From positions 248,001 to 312,000 of the forward strand of contig NZ_JARADB010000002.1 in the NCBI RefSeq assembly GCF_028765165.1: 64,000 nucleotides of DNA. The letters run 5' to 3'. The DNA is from Paenibacillus sp. MAHUQ-63. Its GTDB lineage: Bacteria; Bacillota; Bacilli; Paenibacillales; NBRC-103111. Both the position numbers and the translations under genes were made by a program. The notes beneath the pieces are model-generated. The model was not told the origin of the DNA. It saw only the letters and a list, made by a program, of their open reading frames with translations, and did no database searches. Numbering within the stretch: position 1 is the stretch's first letter; the number at the start of each line of letters is the position of its first letter. Below, one piece after another: positions 1-7,060 of this stretch.

Positions 1-403
1 GGATGTGGAAGAGATGGAGCAGTGGTTCTGTTCGATGTTCGTACAGCCCTACATCCGGGAGTTGGGGAGCCGCCGCGAGTCGCAATTCAAGCATATTTCG
101 GAAGCGGTCATCGATATGATCCGGCGGGAGTTCGATTCCGAGCTGACGCTCGAGAATTGCGCTTCCCGCATCAATTATCATCCTCATTATGTCAGCCGTG
201 TTTTCCGTCAGGAGACGGGTATTAATTTCGGCGATTACTTAACACAGTACCGGATCGAGATGTCGAAGAAATGGCTGAAGGAGACCGATCTGAAAATCGT
301 AGAGATCGCCGAGCGCCTGCAGTATAACAACTCCGCCAACTTTATTCGTTCCTTCCGCAAGACGGTCGGCATGACGCCGGGACAATACCGTGAAGAGGGA
401 TAG
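1..403 (+). CDS. AraC-family transcriptional regulator, C-terminal part (5' end outside window)
   Basis: Only about the last 134 codons are present; the reading frame is already open at base 2 and ends at TAG 401-403. The visible part is a complete AraC/XylS-type DNA-binding domain with two helix-turn-helix units: the first around the text LTLENCASRINYHPHYVSRVF and the second ending in the family signature IVEIAERLQYNNSANFIRSF followed by MTPGQYR. Such proteins in Gram-positive bacteria usually activate sugar transport or degradation genes. The N-terminal sensing or receiver domain lies upstream of the window, so it cannot be said whether this is a YesN-like response regulator or a one-component sensor. 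The next gene converges on it, so nothing downstream indicates a target. The GTG at 5 is not a likely true start. Confidence 0.85.
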   Translation, partial: DVEEMEQWFCSMFVQPYIRELGSRRESQFKHISEAVIDMIRREFDSELTLENCASRINYHPHYVSRVFRQETGINFGDYLTQYRIEMSKKWLKETDLKIVEIAERLQYNNSANFIRSFRKTVGMTPGQYREEG

Positions 404-409
404 ACAGCA

Positions 410-449
410 CAATGCCGCCTCATCGTCGGTTCATGATGAAGCGGCATTG
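410..449. terminator. Hairpin between convergent genes
   Basis: CAATGCCGC (410-418) pairs with GCGGCATTG (441-449), with further pairing of TCATC and GATGA inside. The hairpin lies just after the AraC-type gene stop and just after the end of the minus-strand SgrR-like gene, so it can serve both convergent genes. There is no long U-tract on either side, so strength is uncertain. Confidence 0.55.
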
Positions 450-466
450 CGGCGTTATACCGGACT

Positions 467-2272
467 TTATTTCTCCAGCCATATATGTTTGAAATCAATC
501 CAGCCGTTCGAGTTGAAGGAAGCGCCTCTGACCGAAGGGTGCAGGTAGGTGTTCAACCGCCGGTGATGCAGGAAAATGATATGGCCTTCTTCGCGAAGGC
601 GCGTCTCGATATCGCGCATATGGCTTCTGCGGTCTTGTGCGTTCTCGGCACTGAGAGCCCGATCAATCTGCTCCAGAATCCAGCCTTTGAGCGAGGCTGC
701 CAAATAGGTGCTGGACACGCACTCATCATGCTCATACATGTCGATCTCGCATACGTCGTCCTCAGCCAGAATGATACCGGAAATCGTGAAATCGGCACTG
801 GAAATGACGGCCGGGTCGGCCACCTGGGACCAATTCGCCAGAAACAGGTCGACGCCGATACCGAAATGGTTCATCCGTTCCGCAATCCATCGCCCGTCCC
901 GTTCATACTTCTCGTGCACGACTAGCCGCAGCTCGGTGCCGTCGTAGCCCGAACCGGCTAATTCCCGGGCGATTTCTTCGGCTGAAGCCGTCTTCCGCTC
1001 ATATTGATTGCTGTCTTCCGGACGCAACGAGTAGGCTGGCAGCACGCGTTCTCCGCCCAGTTCCGCTTGCATCGCGACAGGATCGAGCAAGAGCCGCACG
1101 GCTTTGCGGAAAGCGTCGTTCTGGGTCCATCCCGGCTTATTCCCGTTCCAGGTCAGCATCGTGCAGCCGTTGCACAAGCGGACGAGTGACTGCCAATCCT
1201 CTTCCGGGTTCTGTTCTTGCTCCGTTGTGTCGCCATCCTGCGTCTGCATGACGGCGGGCAAGCCGATGGTAGACATTTCCCGGCAGTCCTCCGGCATAAT
1301 GATAATATCGACGCCATCGAGGTAGGGTCTCCCGGCATAATAGGAAGTATGGGCTCCTAGCTTAATGCGATGCGGCGAAAAAGATTCAAGCTGGAACGGT
1401 CCCGTTCCCGAAGGCAGCCGCCAATAATCGTCTTCGCGGAGACCTCCCAAATCCAGCGGCAGGATGGAAGCGGCGGCCGCGCACAGGAAACGGTCGAAAA
1501 TCCGATTCGGCTGCGCGAGCACGAAACGGACGGTACGCGGCCCCGTCGCTTCCACAAGCTGAAGATTTCTCATCATCCAGCGATTCGGCATGGTCAGCGA
1601 GCGCAGCCGTTCGAAAGTAAAGACGACGTCCTGGGAGGTCAGCTCACGGCCGGAATGGAACAAAACGCCTTTGCGCAAATAGAATGTCCATTCCATGGCT
1701 TGTGCATCGGCGTTCCAGGCATGCGCAGCGCCGGGAACGATCCGATGGACGGTTTCGTCGTAAGTGACGAGACGGTCGAAGATTTGCCGGATGATGTGGG
1801 AGTCGAAGGCATAATTCACTTTACCGGGATCCAGTGTCTGGACGCTCCGGTAGACGGGAAAGCGAAGCGTGTCGCATTCAATATGGCCTTCCACGGATTC
1901 CTTCTGATAGCCGAACGTGCCCTTCAACCATTCGATGAACTTGATCTTGGCTTCGGTTCCTTCACCGTAGGTGCCGAGCACTTCGAATGAGGTGCGGTAG
2001 TCGCCATCCGCGGCTCTGGACGTTGCCAGGCTCAGCAGGAAGCTTTCCTTGCCGATCTTGAAAGCGATGTGCGAGCGATTGCCGCGGCCGCGGCCCGGCA
2101 GCCAGTCGATCAGATCGTCTTCTTCCAATTTCTTCAGCACAAGCTTGGCGTTCCTCGGCGTGCAGTACAGAGCATCGGCCAGCTCCTCCAGCGATGCTTC
2201 TACAGGTTCGCCATTTGCGTTCTCACCGCCGAAACGGTCGTATAAAGCCAGATAGCGTTCAGCTACCAACAT
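467..2272 (-). CDS. SgrR-like transcriptional regulator with solute-binding domain
   Basis: Protein of about 601 aa. The N-terminal ~110 residues form a winged-helix domain of the SgrR_N type (recognition region around ALYCTPRNAKLVLKKLEE). Residues ~150-560 resemble an oligopeptide/nickel-type periplasmic binding protein (SBP_bac_5), as in SgrR of enteric bacteria, where this domain senses a small molecule in the cytoplasm. No signal peptide is present, as expected for a regulator. I chose the ATG at 2272 over one 11 codons upstream because AAAGGGGAGAT lies directly before it and the family starts at MLVAERYLALYDRF. It is divergent from an MFS exporter gene at 2501, the usual arrangement when the regulator controls the transporter; this target is inferred. 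The ligand is unknown. Confidence 0.85.
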   Translation of the reverse strand: MLVAERYLALYDRFGGENANGEPVEASLEELADALYCTPRNAKLVLKKLEEDDLIDWLPGRGRGNRSHIAFKIGKESFLLSLATSRAADGDYRTSFEVLGTYGEGTEAKIKFIEWLKGTFGYQKESVEGHIECDTLRFPVYRSVQTLDPGKVNYAFDSHIIRQIFDRLVTYDETVHRIVPGAAHAWNADAQAMEWTFYLRKGVLFHSGRELTSQDVVFTFERLRSLTMPNRWMMRNLQLVEATGPRTVRFVLAQPNRIFDRFLCAAAASILPLDLGGLREDDYWRLPSGTGPFQLESFSPHRIKLGAHTSYYAGRPYLDGVDIIIMPEDCREMSTIGLPAVMQTQDGDTTEQEQNPEEDWQSLVRLCNGCTMLTWNGNKPGWTQNDAFRKAVRLLLDPVAMQAELGGERVLPAYSLRPEDSNQYERKTASAEEIARELAGSGYDGTELRLVVHEKYERDGRWIAERMNHFGIGVDLFLANWSQVADPAVISSADFTISGIILAEDDVCEIDMYEHDECVSSTYLAASLKGWILEQIDRALSAENAQDRRSHMRDIETRLREEGHIIFLHHRRLNTYLHPSVRGASFNSNGWIDFKHIWLEK

Positions 2273-2402
2273 GCCGATCTCCCCTTTGGCTGCAACGAAA
2301 TGCACAGTATCACAGTAGCTTATAGAAGTATAACATGTAAGAAATTCCCGGACTACAGGAGAAATGCGAACTTGTGTTTATAAAAAATTAATGGTTTGGA
2401 TA

Positions 2403-2431
2403 TTGACATATGGGGCTTTGAGCACTATTTT
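2403..2431 (+). promoter_or_regulatory. Probable promoter of the MFS gene
   Basis: TTGACA (2403-2408), 17-base spacer, TATTTT (2426-2431). It sits about 70 bases upstream of the MFS start in the gap shared with the divergent SgrR-like gene, so the regulator could bind here. Confidence 0.6.
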
Positions 2432-2500
2432 TAACAGATAGCGGGCTTATCTGTTCGCATAGATATAGATATATATCAGGAGAGGAAAGTGGAGTGGATT

Positions 2501-3934
2501 ATGAAACAATATAATACGCGAGCCATTATGGCATCGCTGCTCATTTGCGGCTTCATCGGCATGTTTAGTGAGACGGCGCTGAATATTGCGATAAGCAACC
2601 TAATGGACGTGTTCCACATCTCAGCCGCAACCGCACAATGGTTGACGACGGGGTTCTTGCTGACGCTCGGCATTCTCATGCCGATGACAGGTCTGCTGCT
2701 GCAATGGTTTACGACAAGACAGTTATTCGTCTTCTCGCTTGGAAGTTCGATTGTAGGTACGTTGATTGCGGCGGTAGCCGTTAATTTCGAAATGCTGATG
2801 GTCGCACGCGTTCTGCAAGCTATCGGCATGGGGTTACTGATTCCCCTTATGTTCAATACGATCCTCGTTGTGTATCCCCCGGAGAAACGCGGGGCGGCAA
2901 TGGGCTTCGTCGGTCTCGTCATTATGTTCGCGCCTGCAACCGGTCCGACGGTGGCAGGTATTCTGATCGAATATTTAACTTGGCATTATATTTTCTGGTT
3001 GTCCTTGCCGTTCTTAATTATCGGATTGTTCGTAGGGTTGAAAAATTTGGAGAACGTTACGGAGGTCACGAAGCCGCGCATCGACGTGCTGTCCGTTGTC
3101 TTATCGACAATCGGCTTCGGCGGTGTCGTATACGGGTTCAGTAAAGCGGGCGAAGGCGAAGGAGGCTGGGGCAGCCCGATAGTGATCGCTTCGATCGTCA
3201 TCGGTCTCATCGCTCTCGCATTGTTCGTGGTACGCCAAATTACCATGCGCGAGCCGATGATGAACCTGCGGGTGTTCAAATACCCGATGTTCATCGTAGG
3301 TTTGCTAATGGTATTGTCCTGTATGATGATCATCTTATCCAGCATGATCATTCTGCCTATGTATCTTCAGAACGGGATGAAATTATCGGCGTTCTCCGCG
3401 GGCCTCATGCTCTTGCCCGGCAGTGCCTTGAATGGGATTCTGTCGCCGAGAATGGGCAAATTGTTCGATAAATACGGGCCGAAATGGCTTGTTATTCCGG
3501 GTCTTGCCATCGTAGCCGCGATGTTATGGTTTTTCTCCGGCATTACGCAGGCATCGTCTATCGCCTTCATCGTCGCGCTGCATATCGGTCTCATGGTCGG
3601 TATTTCCATGGTGTGGATGCCTTCGCAGACGAACGGCTTGAACCAGCTTCCGCCTGAGCTGTACCCGCACGGCACGGCGGTCATGAACACGCTGCAGCAG
3701 GTTGCCGGCGCGATCGGCACGGCTTTCGCGATCAGCATTCTGACAAGCGGCATGGAGAGTTATTTGCATAAATCGTCCGCGCCTACGGAGCTGAAAGAGG
3801 TCGCCAACGCCATGACCTTCGGTTCGCAGAACGTGTTCATGTTCGCGATGATCGTGACGTTGATCGGTTTGGCTATGGCCTTCTTCATCCGCCGCGTCGT
3901 TGTCAAACATGAGACTATGGGATCCATGCATTAA
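2501..3934 (+). CDS. MFS multidrug-type transporter, DHA2 (14-TMS) family
   Basis: About 477 aa, very hydrophobic, with the spacing of 14 membrane helices typical of the DHA2 drug:proton antiporter family. Recognisable family features are the N-terminal MASLLICGFIGMFSETALN helix, the TAQWLTTGFLLTLGIL segment (motif D1-like), RVLQAIGMGLLIPLMF after helix 4, and GPTVAGILIEYLTWHYIF (motif C region). It probably exports a toxic or signalling compound, but the substrate cannot be read from sequence. The ATG at 2501 follows GGAGTGGATT; a GTG at 2489 directly after AGGAGAGG is an alternative start adding four residues. It is divergent from the SgrR-like regulator and followed by a strong terminator. 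Confidence 0.88.
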   Translation: MKQYNTRAIMASLLICGFIGMFSETALNIAISNLMDVFHISAATAQWLTTGFLLTLGILMPMTGLLLQWFTTRQLFVFSLGSSIVGTLIAAVAVNFEMLMVARVLQAIGMGLLIPLMFNTILVVYPPEKRGAAMGFVGLVIMFAPATGPTVAGILIEYLTWHYIFWLSLPFLIIGLFVGLKNLENVTEVTKPRIDVLSVVLSTIGFGGVVYGFSKAGEGEGGWGSPIVIASIVIGLIALALFVVRQITMREPMMNLRVFKYPMFIVGLLMVLSCMMIILSSMIILPMYLQNGMKLSAFSAGLMLLPGSALNGILSPRMGKLFDKYGPKWLVIPGLAIVAAMLWFFSGITQASSIAFIVALHIGLMVGISMVWMPSQTNGLNQLPPELYPHGTAVMNTLQQVAGAIGTAFAISILTSGMESYLHKSSAPTELKEVANAMTFGSQNVFMFAMIVTLIGLAMAFFIRRVVVKHETMGSMH

Positions 3935-3956
3935 AGTTCATAAGCAATAAGCAAGC

Positions 3957-3986
3957 AGCAGCTGCCTTGGCAGTTGCTGTTTTTTT
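3957..3986 (+). terminator. Rho-independent terminator after the MFS gene
   Basis: AGCAGCTGCC pairs with GGCAGTTGCT (one G-U) followed by a run of seven T from 3980. It ends at the last codon of the minus-strand TetR gene, so the two genes are packed tail to tail. Confidence 0.8.
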
Positions 3987-4564
3987 CATTCCGGCTGCTT
4001 ATTCGCCTCAGCAATCAGCTTGACGGACATGGCGATTCCGTCCCTGAGCTCGTCCGGCTGCTTGGCGGATTCCGGGTCCAGAGAGGGGCCGAAGGGGTTC
4101 GTTGCCGTCCAAGCGGTAGCGAGAGCCATGACTACCGTCATGATAAAATTCGGGGAGAAAGCATCTCCAATGAGGCCGCTGCTTTGCGCTTTTGCTAGCT
4201 GTACGATTTTGGCATCGTGTGTCGTGCTGCGGACGTCCGGGCTGTCGGCTTTCTGTTCGAGACTGAACCAAGCCATCAGCCGCATGAGATCGGGATTCGC
4301 CATCGTGAAGTCGAAGACGCGCGCCGCGTAGCCTGGCAGATCTTCAGGCGTGAACACGAGTTCTTCATAGACGCGCGTGAGATGCATTTGAAGGACGGTC
4401 GTGAAAAGCTTCTCCTTGCTCTCGAAATAGATGTAGATCATATTCTTGTTGCATCCGGCTGTTTTGGCGATGCGATCGACGCGTGCCCCTGCAATGCCGT
4501 ATGCTGCGAACTCCGTCTTGGCGGCCTCCAAAATGCGTTCGCGTGTCGCCTCTGCGTTGCGCAC
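3986..4564 (-). CDS. TetR-family transcriptional repressor
   Basis: 192 aa. The N-terminal 50 residues form a TetR_N helix-turn-helix (TRERILEAAKTEFAAYGIAG, then ARVDRIAKTAGCNKNMIYIY with FESKEKLF). The C-terminal helical domain, which would bind the inducer, has no recognisable specificity. It is divergent from the short-chain dehydrogenase gene at 4713. The 148-bp gap between them contains a strong promoter overlapped by two palindromes, a layout that suggests this protein represses the dehydrogenase and perhaps itself until an inducer binds. The start is the only ATG in frame before the HTH. Confidence 0.88.
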   Translation of the reverse strand: MRNAEATRERILEAAKTEFAAYGIAGARVDRIAKTAGCNKNMIYIYFESKEKLFTTVLQMHLTRVYEELVFTPEDLPGYAARVFDFTMANPDLMRLMAWFSLEQKADSPDVRSTTHDAKIVQLAKAQSSGLIGDAFSPNFIMTVVMALATAWTATNPFGPSLDPESAKQPDELRDGIAMSVKLIAEANKQPE

Positions 4565-4621
4565 GGCGGTTCCCCCTTTTTCTGCTGCAATTTGGGAATA
4601 CTATATCATGAACAACTTGGG

Positions 4622-4667
4622 TTGACAAACCGGTTAGTTAGCCCTATATTATTACTAACCAGTTAGT
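4622..4667 (+). promoter_or_regulatory. SDR promoter with overlapping TetR-type operator palindromes
   Basis: TTGACA (4622-4627), 17-base spacer, TATATT (4645-4650). AACCGGTT (4628-4635) is a perfect palindrome just inside the -35 side. ACTAAC-CA-GTTAGT (4654-4667) is a perfect inverted repeat just after the -10. The pieces TTAGTTAG and CTAACC recur between the two. Repression by the divergent TetR protein is inferred. Confidence 0.7.
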
Positions 4668-4712
4668 TAGTTATGAGGACTGGAACTATACAAAGAAAGA
4701 AGGCATGTCATT

Positions 4713-5582
4713 ATGACACAGAACACTTCTGCAAATACATCCGGTGCAACTACTGCTTCCGCTCACGCTCACGCCCCCGCTCCTGCTCATGCCCCCGCTC
4801 CTGCTCATGCCTCCGCTCCCGCTCCCGCCTCCGCCAAAATTGCCATCGTTACGGGTGGAGGCCGCGGTTTGGGCCGCAATACGGTTTTGAACCTCGCTAA
4901 GCGGGGTATTGATTCGATCCTGACTTATAAATCCAATAAAGAAGAAGCCTTGAAGGTCGTTGATCTCGTGAAGGAGATGGGGCGTAACACCATAGCTATT
5001 CAGATTGACACGGGGAATGCGGGATCTTTTGAAACGTTCGTAAAGGATGTCGGTCAAGCTTTGGCAGACTTGGGGGCCGAGCGCTTCGATTATCTCGTCA
5101 ACAACGCAGGTATTTCGCACCACAACTCGTTCATCATGACGACGGAAGAAGAGCTAGATAGTTTGTACAAGGTTCATTTCAAAGGCGTGTTCTTCCTTAC
5201 GCAGAAGCTGCTCCCCATTATGCGGGATGGCGGGAAGATCGTGAATATTTCAACAGGCTTGACGCGGATCATCATGCCAGGTAGCGGCGCTTATGCATCC
5301 ATGAAGGGAGCGATCGAGATCTTGACCCGCTATATGGCGAAGGAGTTGGGCGCGCGGGGAATCGCCGTCAACACGGTTGCGCCGGGAGCGATCGCGACCG
5401 ATTTCAGCGGGGGCATGGTGCGCGACAATCCGGAGTTGAACAAGCGGATCGCCGAGATGACCGCACTCGGCCGTGCCGGCGTTCCCGACGACATCGGGCC
5501 GATGATTGCTTCGCTGCTTTCCGACGACAACCGCTGGGTTAACGCGCAGCGCATCGAGGTCTCGGGCGGGATGGCGATCTAA
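4713..5582 (+). CDS. Short-chain dehydrogenase/reductase (SDR) with Ala-Pro-His N-terminal tail
   Basis: 289 aa. A classical SDR: cofactor-binding TGGGRGLG near residue 48, NNAGIS, and catalytic YxxxK in GAYASMKGA; the C-terminus ends with the usual VSGGMAI. It should be a soluble NAD(P)-dependent oxidoreductase, but the substrate is unknown. The unusual part is a ~45-residue N-terminal extension made of Ala, Pro and His, coded by an 18-bp tandem repeat (4767-4820). Classical SDRs begin almost at the glycine motif, so the extension is an addition. It lacks the hydrophobic core of a signal peptide. Expression is probably controlled by the divergent TetR repressor. A start closer to the Rossmann fold would require ignoring this open frame; no ATG lies between the repeat and the fold. 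Confidence 0.9.
   Translation: MTQNTSANTSGATTASAHAHAPAPAHAPAPAHASAPAPASAKIAIVTGGGRGLGRNTVLNLAKRGIDSILTYKSNKEEALKVVDLVKEMGRNTIAIQIDTGNAGSFETFVKDVGQALADLGAERFDYLVNNAGISHHNSFIMTTEEELDSLYKVHFKGVFFLTQKLLPIMRDGGKIVNISTGLTRIIMPGSGAYASMKGAIEILTRYMAKELGARGIAVNTVAPGAIATDFSGGMVRDNPELNKRIAEMTALGRAGVPDDIGPMIASLLSDDNRWVNAQRIEVSGGMAI
4767..4820 (+). repeat. 18-bp tandem repeat, three units, inside the SDR gene
   Basis: Units 4767-4784, 4785-4802 and 4803-4820 differ by only a few bases (GCTCAYGCCYCCGCTCCY). They code for AHAPAP, AHAPAP and AHASAP. Repeat number could vary between strains without shifting the frame. Confidence 0.8.
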
Positions 5583-5590
5583 TCCTTTAG

Positions 5591-5632
5591 AAAATCCTCT
5601 TCGCCGGTACTTGCCGGCCGAAGGGGATTTTT
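5591..5632 (+). terminator. Rho-independent terminator after the SDR gene
   Basis: AAAATCC-TCTTCG-CCGG pairs with CCGG-CGAAG-GGATTTT and is followed by a T-run. Long, GC-rich and well placed 9 bases after the stop. Confidence 0.85.
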
Positions 5633-5689
5633 TGATAATTTGCGTGCTTGCGGCAAAGAATAATATTGCCAAGTTGCGACCGGACTGAG

Positions 5690-5985
5690 TAACTGCAAGC
5701 TTGCCGAAGGCGGTTGCGGTAAGTCGCTTAGTGCTGCTTCGAGCGATAGATGCGAGAGAGAGCGGTTAAAGGAGCGAAAGCGGAAATACAGTGCGTTATT
5801 TTGCCCCAAACCGCCTATTCGGGGGCCGATGGGGAAATACGATCCGCTATTTCGTAGATTTCCTTGTAGAAGAGAGGAAAAATGATGAAATAAAGGCCTG
5901 TATTTCCGTCCGATTCCTCAAATCCACCTGATTGTTGGAAATAAGGTATCCTATTTCCTCTCAAGCCGTGAATGAAGTGTGGAAG
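5690..5985. repeat. Gene-free stretch with hairpin-rich intergenic sequence
   Basis: No credible gene lies between 5633 and 7060. This part contains repeated words such as GGAAATA (or the reverse, TATTTCC), TGCGTTATTT and CCGCTATTTCG in both orientations, resembling the degenerate hairpin repeats scattered between genes in Paenibacillus genomes. The short reading frames here lack ribosome sites and were not accepted. From about 6000 to 6460 the DNA becomes AT-richer and shows no gene; CTCAACGCCTCACAT-like words recur near 6240-6400. Confidence 0.4.
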
Positions 5986-6465
5986 GTGGAGGTGAGCGGG
6001 CAAATTGATGGAATCGTCTATGATTATGAAATGAATCCCCTATGATGAATTTGAAAAAATATTGTATCTTGTATTAGCAGCCACATTCTCTATAACTCAC
6101 GAGGCTATCCATAATTGTAAACGCTGCCAATTCAACGCCGCTTGAACTGCCCATCCACATATATCGCTTCTAAGTCGTGCGAATCTAACTTGCTTCCGGT
6201 CCATGAAGTGCTGAAAACCCGCCGATTGCTTTACGATAGCTCAACGCCTCACATACATAAATACCTTCTGGCTCATAGCCTTCTTATACATGCAATGTTT
6301 CTAAGTTAAGGCTTGCGTTCAACGCTAGACTTGATGCTCAATGATTAACGCTCACATTCACAGCCTCACTCACACGACTCAACGCCTCACATATACGTTA
6401 ACACTCATAACCAGCTTGTAATGTTCTGTCATAAGGTCGCACGAAACGCTCAACTTGATGCCCTA

Positions 6466-6945
6466 CATCATGCCCATACACCACGGCCAAACACATGCTA
6501 CACCACGCCAACATTATGCTGACATCATGCCCATACACCACGGCCAAACACATGCTACACCACGCCAACATTATGCTGACATCATGCCCATACACCACGT
6601 CCAAACACATGCTACACCACGCCAACATTATGCTGACATCACGCCCATACACCACGCCCATACACATGCTACACCACGCCAACATTATGCTGACATCATG
6701 CCCATACACCACGTCCAAACACATGCTACACCACGCCAACATTATGCTAATACACCATGCCCATACGCCACGACCATACACATGCTACACCACGCCCACA
6801 TCATGCTCACGTCCATACACATGCCATACCACGCCAACATCACGCCAACATCACGCCGACACCATACCGACACCACGTCCATACACATGCCACACCACGC
6901 CAACATCACGCCAACATCACGACCATACACATGCCACACCACGCC
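6466..6945. repeat. 57-bp minisatellite, five units plus degenerate tail
   Basis: Units begin at 6466, 6523, 6580, 6637 and 6694, each starting CATCATGCCCATACACCACG (unit 4 has CATCACGCCC) and ending AACATTATGCTGA. Neighbouring copies differ at only one to a few bases. After 6750 the pattern decays into shorter mixtures of ACACATGC, CCACGCCAACATCACG and CCATACACATG up to about 6945. The unit length is a multiple of three and has no stop in several frames, which creates open frames on both strands; these are not genes. It lies directly upstream of the pectin operon. Confidence 0.9.
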
Positions 6946-7060
6946 CACGCACTAAAAGCAAATACAGCTCCCGCTCGTTACAGCCGTGAAAGGGGTGATA
7001 GCCGTCCACAAATATCTTTGATTGTTAGAATGATTGAATTCAATGGAGGTGTCTATTACC

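Noticed and set aside
1370..1990. 206-codon + strand frame
   Set aside because: Antisense to the SgrR-like gene and with no recognisable domain.
6466..6945. Possible CRISPR array
   Set aside because: The repeats are directly adjacent 57-bp units with no unique spacers, and no cas gene is present.
6398..6989. Several long open frames on both strands (repetitive His/Tyr/Thr-rich or Cys/Trp/Met-rich proteins)
   Set aside because: All are produced by the 57-bp repeat, a multiple of three without stops. There is no ribosome site or non-repetitive domain.
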